The translations under genes and the position numbers were made by a program. From Sphingomonadales bacterium 32-65-25 (GTDB taxonomy: Bacteria; Pseudomonadota; Alphaproteobacteria; Sphingomonadales; Sphingomonadaceae), in the NCBI GenBank assembly GCA_002280855.1, contig NCEU01000002.1, positions 124,001-188,000 on the forward strand: a stretch of 64,000 nucleotides of DNA, read 5' to 3'. Positions 1-8,277 of the stretch are shown one piece after another (position 1 is the stretch's first letter; each line of letters begins with the position of its first letter). The notes beneath the pieces are model-generated. The model was not told the origin of the DNA. It saw nothing but the letters and a program-made list of their open reading frames with translations, and made no database searches.

Positions 1-611
1 ACGTGGGCGGCGCGGAACTGCCGGTCTGCGCCGAAGCCCGCCAGCGCCGCGGCGTTGATCTGGGTCAGCGCGTTGAGCAGCGCCGGGTCGTCGCGGCTGG
101 CCGGATCGGCGGCGATGGCGCTGTGATCGGTCCACGCGCCGCGCAGCACCGGCGCGCCGTCGCGGAACACATCGCCGGGTGCGAGTGGCCCGGTGAGAAA
201 CACATCATCGTTGAAATAGACGAAATGTTCGGCCAGGCCGGGGATGCGCCACAGCAATGTTTCGATGGCCAGCGAGTTGAAGGTGGGCAGCGCGCTTTCA
301 TGGTCGGCAAACAGGGTCAGGTGATCGACAATCCGCACCCGCGCCACCAGATCGGCCGGCAGGCGCGACAGATCGGGGGTTTGCGCATCGGTGATGATCC
401 AGATCCGCCCGATCCACGGCGCATGATTGGCAATCGAGCGCAGGCAATAGCCCAGCTCGTCATTGCAGGCCCACCGGTGGGGGTTGACGCCGTTGGCATG
501 GCGGGGCGCGTGCGGCTGGTGCGCCAGGCGTTTGGCGGTGTGGGCAGGATCGTCACCGTCGACCCAGGTGATGACCGCGTCGATGCGCGCGCCGTCGCCG
601 AAATTCTGCAT
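1..611 (-). CDS. Stealth family sugar-phosphate transferase (partial, C-terminus off left edge)
   Basis: Reading the minus strand from an ATG at 611 gives a protein beginning MQNFGDG, followed by IDAVITWVDGDDP, which matches the first conserved block of Stealth proteins. A second block follows with CNDELGYCLRSI, APWIGRIWIITDAQ and then HFVYFNDDVFLTGPL, the signature of conserved region 2. Stealth enzymes are related to hexose-1-phosphoryltransferases that build capsule or surface polysaccharide phosphodiester links, and they act in the cytoplasm. About 203 residues are visible and the frame is open to position 1, so the C-terminal conserved regions are outside the window. An in-frame GTG at 644 is an alternative start; a stop codon lies farther upstream. 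Family assignment is from motif recognition; the sugar substrate is unknown. Confidence 0.82.
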   Translation of the reverse strand, partial: MQNFGDGARIDAVITWVDGDDPAHTAKRLAHQPHAPRHANGVNPHRWACNDELGYCLRSIANHAPWIGRIWIITDAQTPDLSRLPADLVARVRIVDHLTLFADHESALPTFNSLAIETLLWRIPGLAEHFVYFNDDVFLTGPLAPGDVFRDGAPVLRGAWTDHSAIAADPASRDDPALLNALTQINAAALAGFGADRQFRAAH

Positions 612-782
612 TGGTCCCGTCCAGGCGAGCGTTTGGTCCGCCACGATAGAACAGGACGCGTGAGGCCATGGGGCGGTGACGCCGCCGTGTCAACACTCAG
701 GGCAAAAGGTTCCATGGCCGCGAAAATAAATCGCGCACCGCCGTTGGCCACGCATTCGGGCTGACGTTGCCTGCTTCTGGGC

Positions 783-1409
783 CTATTTCTGGAACGCCGC
801 CGCGATTTCCAATTTCACCTCGTCGCCCACGAACGGCACGCCGAAGCCAAGACCGAATTCGCTGCGCCGGATGGTGCCGGTGGCGCGGAAGCCGATGTTT
901 TCCTTGCCGCCCATGTTGGGTGGGGTGCGGCCGGCGCCATAAAAGCTGACATCCAGCGTCACTGGCTTGGTCACGCCGTTGAAGGTGAAATCGCCCGTCA
1001 GTTTGGCGGTCTGGCCGGTGGTCACCAATTTGGTGGAGACGAAGCGGGCATCGGCCGGGGTGGGGCCGAAGAAATCGGGTTTGCCGCCCTCCTTGCCGGC
1101 ACGCAGCAGATGCTGGGTGAGGCCGGTGCTGGCGGTGGTCACCTTGGCGATGGGAATGGTCACGTCCAGCTTGGTTGCCTCGGGCTGCTTCGGATCAAAG
1201 GTCAGGCGGCCGGTGACGCTGCCGAACATGCCCGTGTAGGGCGTGAAGCCGAGGTGATCGAGCGTCCACACCACCAGCGTGTGATCGGGATCAGCGGTGT
1301 AGGTGCCGCCGCTGATGGCGGCTGCGTTGCGGCTGCCCGGCGCTTGCGCGGTGGCGGTTTGGGCGATGGCGGCGACGGCCAGTGCCATCACGATCGGGAA
1401 CGTCCGCAT
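783..1409 (-). CDS. YceI family periplasmic protein
   Basis: This 208-residue protein begins with a clear Sec signal peptide (MRTFPIVMALAVAAIAQTATAQA) and then reads as a single YceI lipocalin-like domain: GGTYTADPDHTLVVWTLDHLGF near the start, GSVTGRLTFDP, the GDFTFNGVTKPVTLDV strand pair and a final GDEVKLEIAAAF. YceI proteins are periplasmic beta-barrels that bind long isoprenoid or other amphiphilic molecules; the ligand here cannot be read from sequence. The start at 1409 is preferred because GGAG lies seven bases upstream; an ATG two codons earlier (1415) is too close to that site. It is divergent from the acylase gene at 1571, with about 160 bp between them. Confidence 0.93.
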   Translation of the reverse strand: MRTFPIVMALAVAAIAQTATAQAPGSRNAAAISGGTYTADPDHTLVVWTLDHLGFTPYTGMFGSVTGRLTFDPKQPEATKLDVTIPIAKVTTASTGLTQHLLRAGKEGGKPDFFGPTPADARFVSTKLVTTGQTAKLTGDFTFNGVTKPVTLDVSFYGAGRTPPNMGGKENIGFRATGTIRRSEFGLGFGVPFVGDEVKLEIAAAFQK

Positions 1410-1570
1410 CTTCATTCTCCAACTGTTTGATGCCGTCCGCCATACAGGCCGGCCCCGGCGCCCGCCAGTGCCCCTTCTGTCTCACTGCCCCATCTGTCCT
1501 GCGCCTGCAAAGCCTGCCATCATGGCAATGTTTGACGTGCAGGCGCAGGGCGATGGCGGCGGGGGACGGC

Positions 1571-4003
1571 ATGGGATCGGGCAAATCTGTCAGGGTGATG
1601 GGCTTGTTGTGGGCCTTGGCATTGCCCAGCGTGGTGCACGGCCAGGCGGCGGCGGAGAAGGTCACCATCCACCGCGATGCGATGGGCGTGCCGCATGTGT
1701 TTGCCGATACATCGGCGGCGGTGATGTTCGGCGCTGGCTATGCTCTGGCGCAGGACCGGCTGGCGGCGATGGAGTTGCAGCGGCGCGGCGCGGCGGGGCG
1801 GCGGGCGGAGATATTGGGCGCGTCGGCGCTGACCGGTGACAAGACAGCGCGTGATCGGCGGCTGCCCGATGCCGAACTGATGCGCATGTTTCACGCCATT
1901 CCGGCCGAGCATCAGGCAATGATGCAGGCCTATGTTGATGGCATCAATCGCGCCGTTGCCGAGGTGCTGGCCGATCCGGAGCACAAGACGCCGCTGGAGT
2001 TCATCCGGTGGGGCATCAGGCCGACGCCGTGGACGTTGCTGGATTATCTTCGCTATGTCGCCTCCGTGCCTGGCGGCCGTGATGCCCATGAGATCGCGAA
2101 CCTGGCGTTTCTGAATGCAATGATCAAACGCCATGGCGAACGGGTTGGCCGGCGCATTTTCAATGATGTGGTGCCGGTTTCCGATCCGGATTCGCCGACC
2201 GTCATCGCCGCTGGTGAAGACCGGGCGCCGGCGCGGCCCGTGCCGGTGGATCGCCCGGTGTCGTTGCGGGCGGGCGGCATTGACCTGAGCGCATCACCGG
2301 CACCGCCGCCGTCCGCTGAACCGCCAACGGGCGCCAGCCGCTGCCTGGTGATCGGCCCGCAGAAATCCGCCAGTGGCCGCGTGCTGATGCTGGAGGCGAC
2401 TGCCGATGGCCCGGAAATCCATCTGCGCGGCGGCGGCTTTGATCAGGCGGGTTTCAGCTTCAACGCCTATGGCCCGCCGTTCATGGGCCGCGGCGTGCAG
2501 CATGGTTGGCTGCTCACATCGGGCGTCGCGCAGGCCAATTCGGTCTTTGCGGAGAAATTGAACCCACGGAACAAATATCAATATTGGTTCAAGGGCGCCT
2601 GGAAGGACATGGAGCACCGCACCGAGACCATCCTGGTGAAAGGCGCGGCGCCCGTGACGCACGAGGTGGCGCGCACCGTGCATGGCCCGGTGATCCAGTG
2701 GGACAACGCCAACAACGTGGCTTTCTCCCACAGCTTTGCCATGCGCGGCCGCGAGCTCGACAACTGGGTGGGCATTGTCGAGATGGGCCGTGCCCGCAGC
2801 ATCGAGGAATTCGAGGCCAAGGGCGTCAACCGCATGGGTTGGAATCTGGGCATCTGTTACGGCGGCGCGGATGGCCAGATCGCCTTCTGGGAAGCCGGCA
2901 ATCTACCCAAATTGCCCGCCGGGGTTGATCCGCGCCTGCCGATTCCGGGCACTGGGGATCATGAACTGGCGGGCTTTCTAACGCCGGCCGAACAGCCGCA
3001 TGTGCGCAATCCGAAACAGGGCTATCTCCACGCCTGGAACAGCAAGGCGACGAGCTGGAGCCCGGAAGGCACCGAGGCGCGGATCGGCGCGGCCTTCCGC
3101 ACCTGGGCGGGCAACAGCCTTGCGGCATCCGGACGGGCGATCACCCTGCTCGACATGCGGACGTTCAACGAGGGGATTTTCCACGCTCTGGGTGCCAGCG
3201 ACCGCACGCAGACGCAGCCGGCTTTCTTTGCGCCGTTCTTCCAGGCGGCGATGGCGAGCAGCAGCGATCCGGAGGTGCGCGAAGCGGGCGCGCTGATGCT
3301 GTCGTTCAACGGGTATTACGAGGATCGCGATGCCGATCAACGCTATGACAGCGCCGGCCTGACCCTGTTCCGCCAGTGGCTGACCGTGGCGCCGGCGATG
3401 ATCTTTGGCGACAGCATCGGCGACTGGTGGAGCCAAGTCGATGAGGACCGCTACCTGCGCTATCAGACCAGCCTGCTGCTGCGCGCCTTGCAGGGCGACA
3501 AAGCTGGCGCGCCGTTGGCGTTCGACTGGTTCCACGGGCGTGATCGCAACGCGCTGCTGGCGGACACGATCAAGGCGACGGTGGAGCAGTTGCGGCCGGC
3601 GTTTCCGGGCAAGCCCATTGCCGATTGGAAGCGGCCGATCTTCTGGAAATATTATGATCCGGCCGCGCAGCGCCCCGATCGGCCCGTTCTGCCAGACGAT
3701 CCGGATCCGCCACGTTTGTCAGCCGTGCTGAAACTGGGGCCGGTGATGGCGCCGCACAATGGCGGCGAAGGCTGGGTGGGGCTGATGGAGATCGATCAGA
3801 AGAATCCGGCGATTTATTCGGTGGTCGATGCCGGCGGGCAGAGCCTGTTCATCGACCCGCAGAGCAAGGGCAATCCGCACCTGACCGATCAGACCATGAT
3901 GCACGAAAGCAACGAGCTTAAGAAGATCGAGATGAAGCCGGAGGATGTGCGGGCCAGTGCCGTTTCGACCCAGGTTCTCGACTATGTGCCCGCGAAGCCC
4001 TGA
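1571..4003 (+). CDS. Penicillin acylase family protein, secreted
   Basis: An 810-residue Ntn-hydrolase of the penicillin/aculeacin/acyl-homoserine-lactone acylase family. A signal peptide is visible (VMGLLWALALPSVVHGQA), followed by the alpha-subunit opening KVTIHRDAMGVPHVFADT and GYALAQDRLAAMEL. The expected self-processing point is near residue 256, in GASRCLVIGP, with downstream family features such as GPPFMGRG, TVHGPVIQWD and LHAWNSKAT. The usual SNxW context of the nucleophile is SRCL here, so a subfamily with different substrate use is likely. The ATG at 1571 follows GGGGGAC; a second in-frame ATG at 1598 would still leave a signal peptide. It ends 3 bp before the convergent murU. It would act in the periplasm on an N-acyl amide; the real substrate is unknown. 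Confidence 0.88.
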   Translation: MGSGKSVRVMGLLWALALPSVVHGQAAAEKVTIHRDAMGVPHVFADTSAAVMFGAGYALAQDRLAAMELQRRGAAGRRAEILGASALTGDKTARDRRLPDAELMRMFHAIPAEHQAMMQAYVDGINRAVAEVLADPEHKTPLEFIRWGIRPTPWTLLDYLRYVASVPGGRDAHEIANLAFLNAMIKRHGERVGRRIFNDVVPVSDPDSPTVIAAGEDRAPARPVPVDRPVSLRAGGIDLSASPAPPPSAEPPTGASRCLVIGPQKSASGRVLMLEATADGPEIHLRGGGFDQAGFSFNAYGPPFMGRGVQHGWLLTSGVAQANSVFAEKLNPRNKYQYWFKGAWKDMEHRTETILVKGAAPVTHEVARTVHGPVIQWDNANNVAFSHSFAMRGRELDNWVGIVEMGRARSIEEFEAKGVNRMGWNLGICYGGADGQIAFWEAGNLPKLPAGVDPRLPIPGTGDHELAGFLTPAEQPHVRNPKQGYLHAWNSKATSWSPEGTEARIGAAFRTWAGNSLAASGRAITLLDMRTFNEGIFHALGASDRTQTQPAFFAPFFQAAMASSSDPEVREAGALMLSFNGYYEDRDADQRYDSAGLTLFRQWLTVAPAMIFGDSIGDWWSQVDEDRYLRYQTSLLLRALQGDKAGAPLAFDWFHGRDRNALLADTIKATVEQLRPAFPGKPIADWKRPIFWKYYDPAAQRPDRPVLPDDPDPPRLSAVLKLGPVMAPHNGGEGWVGLMEIDQKNPAIYSVVDAGGQSLFIDPQSKGNPHLTDQTMMHESNELKKIEMKPEDVRASAVSTQVLDYVPAKP

Positions 4004-4006
4004 GCG

Positions 4007-4762
4007 TCACACTTCCAGCAGCAAGGCTTCCGTTTCGCCGATGCTGGCGGGGGTGCCGACGTGGAACCACAGGCCAGGGTGGCTGATGCCGAACATGCGG
4101 CCGGATTCCAGCGCCTTGTTCCAGGCGCGCCACATGGTGAAGGGTTCGACCGGTTCGCCATCGAACAGGTGCCGGCTGATGATCTGCACGCCGGAATAGA
4201 CGAAAGGGGCGACCTTGAGCCCGGTGCGGCGCGTGAGATGGCCGAGGCCATCCATGTGGAAATCGCCGCGACCTTCGTAGCCGTGGGCGCGCGACAGCGG
4301 CACCAGCAGGAGGAGCGCGTCCATCTGGGCGGCGTCCCAGCGCTGGGCGATCAGGCGCAGCGTGTCGACCGGGCCGTCGATCCACATATTGTCGGCGTTG
4401 ATCGTGTAGAAGGCTTCGCCTTTCAGCAACGGCAGCGCCTTGGTAATGCCGCCGCCGGTTTCCAGCAGAGCTGCGCGTTCATCGGAAATGTCGATGGTGG
4501 CGGGCGATTTTCGGGCCTTCACCGCCGCCTCGATCTGGTCAGCGAAATAATGCGCGTTCACCACAGCATGTTCGATGCCGGCGGCGGCGACGCCATCCAG
4601 CGCGCGATCGAGCAGGCTGCGGCCGGCGACATCGATCAGCGGCTTGGGACGGGTGGCGGTGAGCGGGCGCATGCGCTTGCCCAGACCGGCGGCCATCACC
4701 ATGGCGCTGGTGGGCAGCACGCATTCGATGTGGGGTTTGAGGCTGAGCGGGGCTTTGCGCAT
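4007..4762 (-). CDS. murU: N-acetylmuramate 1-phosphate uridylyltransferase (MurU-like)
   Basis: This 251-residue nucleotidyltransferase carries the sugar-phosphate NTP-transferase signature VMAAGLGKRMRPLT followed by RPKPLIDVAGRSLLD, a metal-binding NADNMWIDG segment and the C-terminal HPGLWFHVGTP block. Together with the kinase gene directly upstream, it fits MurU, which turns MurNAc-1-phosphate and UTP into UDP-MurNAc in the cytosolic recycling bypass known from Pseudomonas putida and Caulobacter. The ATG at 4762 shares its A with the TGA stop of amgK (TGATG), so the two are translationally coupled. A longer frame extends 36 codons upstream but lies entirely inside amgK. It is the last gene of the minus-strand operon. 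A GlcNAc- or glucose-1-phosphate transferase is a less likely alternative. Confidence 0.85.
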   Translation of the reverse strand: MRKAPLSLKPHIECVLPTSAMVMAAGLGKRMRPLTATRPKPLIDVAGRSLLDRALDGVAAAGIEHAVVNAHYFADQIEAAVKARKSPATIDISDERAALLETGGGITKALPLLKGEAFYTINADNMWIDGPVDTLRLIAQRWDAAQMDALLLLVPLSRAHGYEGRGDFHMDGLGHLTRRTGLKVAPFVYSGVQIISRHLFDGEPVEPFTMWRAWNKALESGRMFGISHPGLWFHVGTPASIGETEALLLEV

Positions 4763-5745
4763 CACTTCACCTCGACGCCGTGGCGGGCGCTGGCCGGCAC
4801 ATGGGCATCGAACCAAGCCTTCACCGGGGCCAGCGCCGGATGGTCCAGGTTGGCATTCACCAGTTCCCACAGGCGCGGGTGGAATTTGGGGTAGCTGGGC
4901 TTGCCGTCGCGAACATAGAGGCGGGTGAAGACGCCCAAGATCTTGATGTTCCGCTGGGCGGCGAGGATGGCATAGGCGGCGCGGAAGGCGGCTTCGTCGA
5001 GACCCAAGGGTCCTTGCTGCCGGGCGGCGATGTACCGGGCGATCATGGCGGCTTCCAGCTCGGGCGACACCACGCGGCGGATATCCTGCAGCAGGCTGGC
5101 CAGATCATAGGCCGGGTGGCCGGCCAGTGCGTCCTGATAATCGAGCAAACCCAGGCGCTTCAGGCCCGGCCGGCCGAGCAGCATCAGATTATCGGCATGA
5201 TAATCGCGCAGCACCAGCACGGGCGGATGGGTGAAGAGGGCGGGCCACAGCGGCGACCATGCTTCGTCATAGGCGGGCGCTTCGGCCAGACCGACGGCGG
5301 GCAGATACCAATCGGGGAACAGCCGGGCTTCGCGCAGATATTCGGCTTCGCTGTAGGGCGGTACGTCTGCCGGCGGGTGCTGGTGCAGTTCGGCGAGGAT
5401 ATCGACGGCGGCGGCGTAAATCTCATGCTCGGCACTGGCGTCTTCTGCCAGCACCGGATTCACGCGGCCATCGCCATAATCTTCCAGCAGCACCAGACCC
5501 TGATCAAGATCGGTGGCCAGCGCTTGGGGCGCCGAAAAGCCCAGACCATCGAGATGCTTGCCGATCGCCAGAAACGGCCGGCTGTCTTCCTTGTCGGGCG
5601 GGGCGTCCATCAACACGGCGGTGCGGCCGGCGAGTTCCACCCGGAAATAGCGGCGGAAACTGGCATCGCCGGCGAGCGGGCGCACGGCGGCGCCCCCCCA
5701 GCCATGGGCGTTGAGGAAGGCGCCCGTGCCGGGCGGCGGAATCAT
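4762..5745 (-). CDS. amgK: N-acetylmuramate/N-acetylglucosamine kinase (AmgK-like)
   Basis: A 327-residue member of the aminoglycoside phosphotransferase/choline kinase fold. The N-lobe has AGDASFRRYFRVEL and the C-lobe has the catalytic LRDYHADNLML (HxDxxxxN type) followed by the metal-binding LLDYQDALAGHPAYDLASL. In the pair with MurU it is expected to phosphorylate the anomeric hydroxyl of MurNAc (and GlcNAc), feeding recycled wall sugar back to UDP-MurNAc and bypassing the fosfomycin-sensitive de novo route. The start at 5745 gives a 4-bp ATGA overlap with tsaE; a longer frame starting at 5796 lies inside tsaE. Substrate assignment rests on family and neighbourhood, not on a diagnostic residue. 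Confidence 0.87.
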   Translation of the reverse strand: MIPPPGTGAFLNAHGWGGAAVRPLAGDASFRRYFRVELAGRTAVLMDAPPDKEDSRPFLAIGKHLDGLGFSAPQALATDLDQGLVLLEDYGDGRVNPVLAEDASAEHEIYAAAVDILAELHQHPPADVPPYSEAEYLREARLFPDWYLPAVGLAEAPAYDEAWSPLWPALFTHPPVLVLRDYHADNLMLLGRPGLKRLGLLDYQDALAGHPAYDLASLLQDIRRVVSPELEAAMIARYIAARQQGPLGLDEAAFRAAYAILAAQRNIKILGVFTRLYVRDGKPSYPKFHPRLWELVNANLDHPALAPVKAWFDAHVPASARHGVEVK

Positions 5746-6203
5746 CTGGGAGAGGGAGGTGGCCACCGGCCTTCCCAAGCCGGGGGCGTGTCCCAAGTCA
5801 AGCGGCGTGGTGCGTCACCGCTGCCGGAAAATGTGAGGCGGAGCGACTCGGGTGGCAATCGGTGTCCCAATCGTTCCGGCCACTCGATAAGCAGGGCCGC
5901 ATCGGTTTCGAACAGGCCGAGCGCATCGGCTTCGCGTGGATCATCCAATCGGTAGAGATCGACATGCCAGACCGGCACCGGCAGATCGTCATAGGGCTGC
6001 ACCAGCGTGAAGGTGGGCGATGGCACCTCGCCGGCCCAGCCCAGCGCCTGCAGCAGCCCGCGGGCGAAGGTGGATTTGCCGGCGCCCAGATCGCCATGCA
6101 GCGCCACCACGTCGCCGGGGCGCAGCACGGCAGCGAGGCGCGCGGCCAGTGCCGCGGTCTCGGCCGGGGTGGCGAGGTGGAGTTCAGAAATCGATGGTGA
6201 CAT
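5742..6203 (-). CDS. tsaE: tRNA threonylcarbamoyladenosine biosynthesis ATPase TsaE
   Basis: A 153-residue P-loop protein with the TsaE pattern: ALHGDLGAGKSTFARGLL (Walker A), the switch region VPSPTFTLVQPYD, HVDLYRLDDPREADALGL and LIEWPERLG. TsaE works with TsaB, TsaC and TsaD in the cytosol to make the t6A modification at position 37 of ANN-decoding tRNAs. The ATG at 6203 lies 20 bp inside the end of the upstream receptor gene; no later in-frame ATG precedes the P-loop, so this start is favoured. The downstream amgK begins in its stop codon (ATGA). The tsaE-amgK pairing is widespread in alphaproteobacteria. Confidence 0.95.
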   Translation of the reverse strand: MSPSISELHLATPAETAALAARLAAVLRPGDVVALHGDLGAGKSTFARGLLQALGWAGEVPSPTFTLVQPYDDLPVPVWHVDLYRLDDPREADALGLFETDAALLIEWPERLGHRLPPESLRLTFSGSGDAPRRLTWDTPPAWEGRWPPPSPR

Positions 6204-8211
6204 AGGCCTGGGCCAATCGGCCGGGGATGGGGCCATAGGCGCCGGCGCCGCGCAGATCATAACCTTCGATGTCGAACAGGTTCGTCACCTGCACGCGCAG
6301 CAGGGCGTTGTTGCCGGCCAGCTTGAAGCGATAGCGTCCGCCCAGATCCACGATGGTTCGCGCCGGGATGGCGACGCTGTTGCTCACCGTGGCGGTTTCC
6401 GAACTGCGATAGGCGATGCGGGTATCGAAGGAGAAGCCGGGCGCGAAGGGTGGCCGCCAATCGGCGCTGAATTCGACACGCTGGCTGATGGCGCCCACCG
6501 GGCGTTCGCCAATGCGCCCCGGTGCGGCGCCGGGGGCGGAAACACGTGGCCACAGCCACACGCCGCCGGCGACGACGCTGAGCGTGGGGGTGAGCGGCCC
6601 CGCGATGGAGGCTTCGACGCCGCGATTGGACACGTCGCCCAGCACATCGAAGCGGCCATTGGCATTGAGGTTGAAATAGGGCTTGGTGATGTCGAACACG
6701 CCGGCGACCAGCTTGATCTGATCGGTGAGCGCCAGCCGCAGCCCGGCGTCGATCTGGCGGGTGCGGATGGCGGGCAGCGCTTCGTTGCGGTTGATGGCAT
6801 TGCCGGGGGCGACGCCGCTTTCCTCAAGCCCGTTGACGGTGCCGGCATAGATGACCAGCGCCGGCGTGATGTTGGCCGCTATCGTGATGTTGTAGAGCAG
6901 CAGCCGATCATCGGTGGCCTGCACACCCCCTTTCAATCCATTGGCACCCGGCAGATCGATGCGCTTCTTGTAATCGGTCCATTGCAGGCCGGCGGCGATT
7001 TCGCCCACGCCCAGCCAGCGGCCTTCATAGCCGATACCGCCGGTGATCTGCTTCACATCATCGAACTGCTGCGCCGTGAAACGGAAATCCGGCTCCGGCA
7101 CGCGGCTGGGCGTATCGATCTGCACTGGCCCCAGTTCCAGCGTGTCCGACCCGCCGAACCGGCGATCACCGCTGCGGCCCCGCACCGCGAGGTGGATCTG
7201 GTGCCGGCGCGGGCCTTCGTCGATCTGGCGGGTCAGACGCACTTCGCCGCTGATGGCGGCAAAGTTCAGGCGTGGATCGACGATGACGCGCCGGCTGCCG
7301 GTGCGATCGGGCTGGAGATTGCGCACCAGGTTGGTCATCTGCCGGTCCCGCACCCGCGAGGAGCGGAAGATGCCGGCGCGCAGCTGCCATTGCGGGGCGA
7401 TCTGCCAATCGGTCAGCACGCCGGTGTTGATGTCGAGCCCCTGGCCGTTCACCCAATCCGGCCCGAAACGCTGGCGGCGCGGCAGCAGGGGCGGCAGGAA
7501 CTCGGTCGCGGTCTGGAAGGTGAGGCGGTGATCGTCGAGCGTCTGACGCAGCACATTGACGAAGGGAATCAGGGTGAGGCCCGGCGACGGCGTCCAGCGC
7601 GCGATGACCGTGCCACCGAAACTGTCTTCCCGGGTCTGGTCGAGGCCGTTTTCAAGCCGCAGCGACGCGCCAAGCCCAAAGCTGAGCGTGTCGTTGGCCG
7701 GCAGCGCCGCATCCACTTCGGCATTCAGCGTGCCCCAGGCATCGGCGGCAAGCAGCAAGCTGGCTGCGGCATCGTCACCCGGCCGGCGGAAACCGAAATC
7801 GACGAGGCCGGTGGGGGCGGGGAAGGGGCTGCCCAGTGCCGACAGGCCAACGCGGATGGTGGTGGTGCGGCTGATGCGGGTGCTGGGCGGCACCACCGGA
7901 TCGAAATACAGGCCATCGATGCGCACATTGCCAGCGGCGATCGGCGAGAAACCGCGCACGTTCATCTGGTTGTAGATGCCGATCACCTCGCGGCCGACCG
8001 TGCTGCCAAAGGCGTCGCCAGACTGGCGTACAGCGTTTTCGTCGGAGCGGCTGCCGGTGGCCGCCACCGGGGCGGCGGGCGGTGACAGGTCGGGCTCATC
8101 GGCCGGCGGCGTTGCGGAGGGCGGCGGCACGCTGTCGTTGGGCTGCGGCTGGGCGCTCGCGGCCGTGTGGGCCAGCAGCAAAACAGCGGCAAGAAGCGGG
8201 CGGGCGATCAT
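6184..8211 (-). CDS. TonB-dependent receptor, copy 2 of a tandem pair
   Basis: A 675-residue outer-membrane receptor. A signal peptide (MIARPLLAAVLLLAHTAASA) is followed by a proline-rich linker, a plug region with VRGFSP and GNVRIDGLYFDP, and a long series of alternating beta strands ending in YVTIDF with terminal Phe, as expected for BamA-inserted 22-strand barrels. No clear TonB box is seen. It has exactly the same length as the preceding receptor and matches it across the whole protein, so the two arose by tandem duplication. The ATG at 8211 is preceded by AGGGCGG; an earlier ATG at 8247 lacks that site. Its stop overlaps the start of tsaE. The imported ligand is not known. Confidence 0.9.
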   Translation of the reverse strand: MIARPLLAAVLLLAHTAASAQPQPNDSVPPPSATPPADEPDLSPPAAPVAATGSRSDENAVRQSGDAFGSTVGREVIGIYNQMNVRGFSPIAAGNVRIDGLYFDPVVPPSTRISRTTTIRVGLSALGSPFPAPTGLVDFGFRRPGDDAAASLLLAADAWGTLNAEVDAALPANDTLSFGLGASLRLENGLDQTREDSFGGTVIARWTPSPGLTLIPFVNVLRQTLDDHRLTFQTATEFLPPLLPRRQRFGPDWVNGQGLDINTGVLTDWQIAPQWQLRAGIFRSSRVRDRQMTNLVRNLQPDRTGSRRVIVDPRLNFAAISGEVRLTRQIDEGPRRHQIHLAVRGRSGDRRFGGSDTLELGPVQIDTPSRVPEPDFRFTAQQFDDVKQITGGIGYEGRWLGVGEIAAGLQWTDYKKRIDLPGANGLKGGVQATDDRLLLYNITIAANITPALVIYAGTVNGLEESGVAPGNAINRNEALPAIRTRQIDAGLRLALTDQIKLVAGVFDITKPYFNLNANGRFDVLGDVSNRGVEASIAGPLTPTLSVVAGGVWLWPRVSAPGAAPGRIGERPVGAISQRVEFSADWRPPFAPGFSFDTRIAYRSSETATVSNSVAIPARTIVDLGGRYRFKLAGNNALLRVQVTNLFDIEGYDLRGAGAYGPIPGRLAQAYVTIDF

Positions 8212-8277
8212 CCGCCCTGCGTTTGCCGCTTTGCCCGCCAATCGCAAGGGCTGGCGGCCAGAAAAGCGCTGGGCCCT

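Noticed and set aside
6007-8085. A 692-residue open frame antisense to the second TonB receptor
   Set aside because: Composition (Ala, Gly, His, Arg, Gln) and lack of any domain show it is a shadow of the receptor gene; similar shadows lie opposite the M28 peptidase, secA and the glycan synthase.
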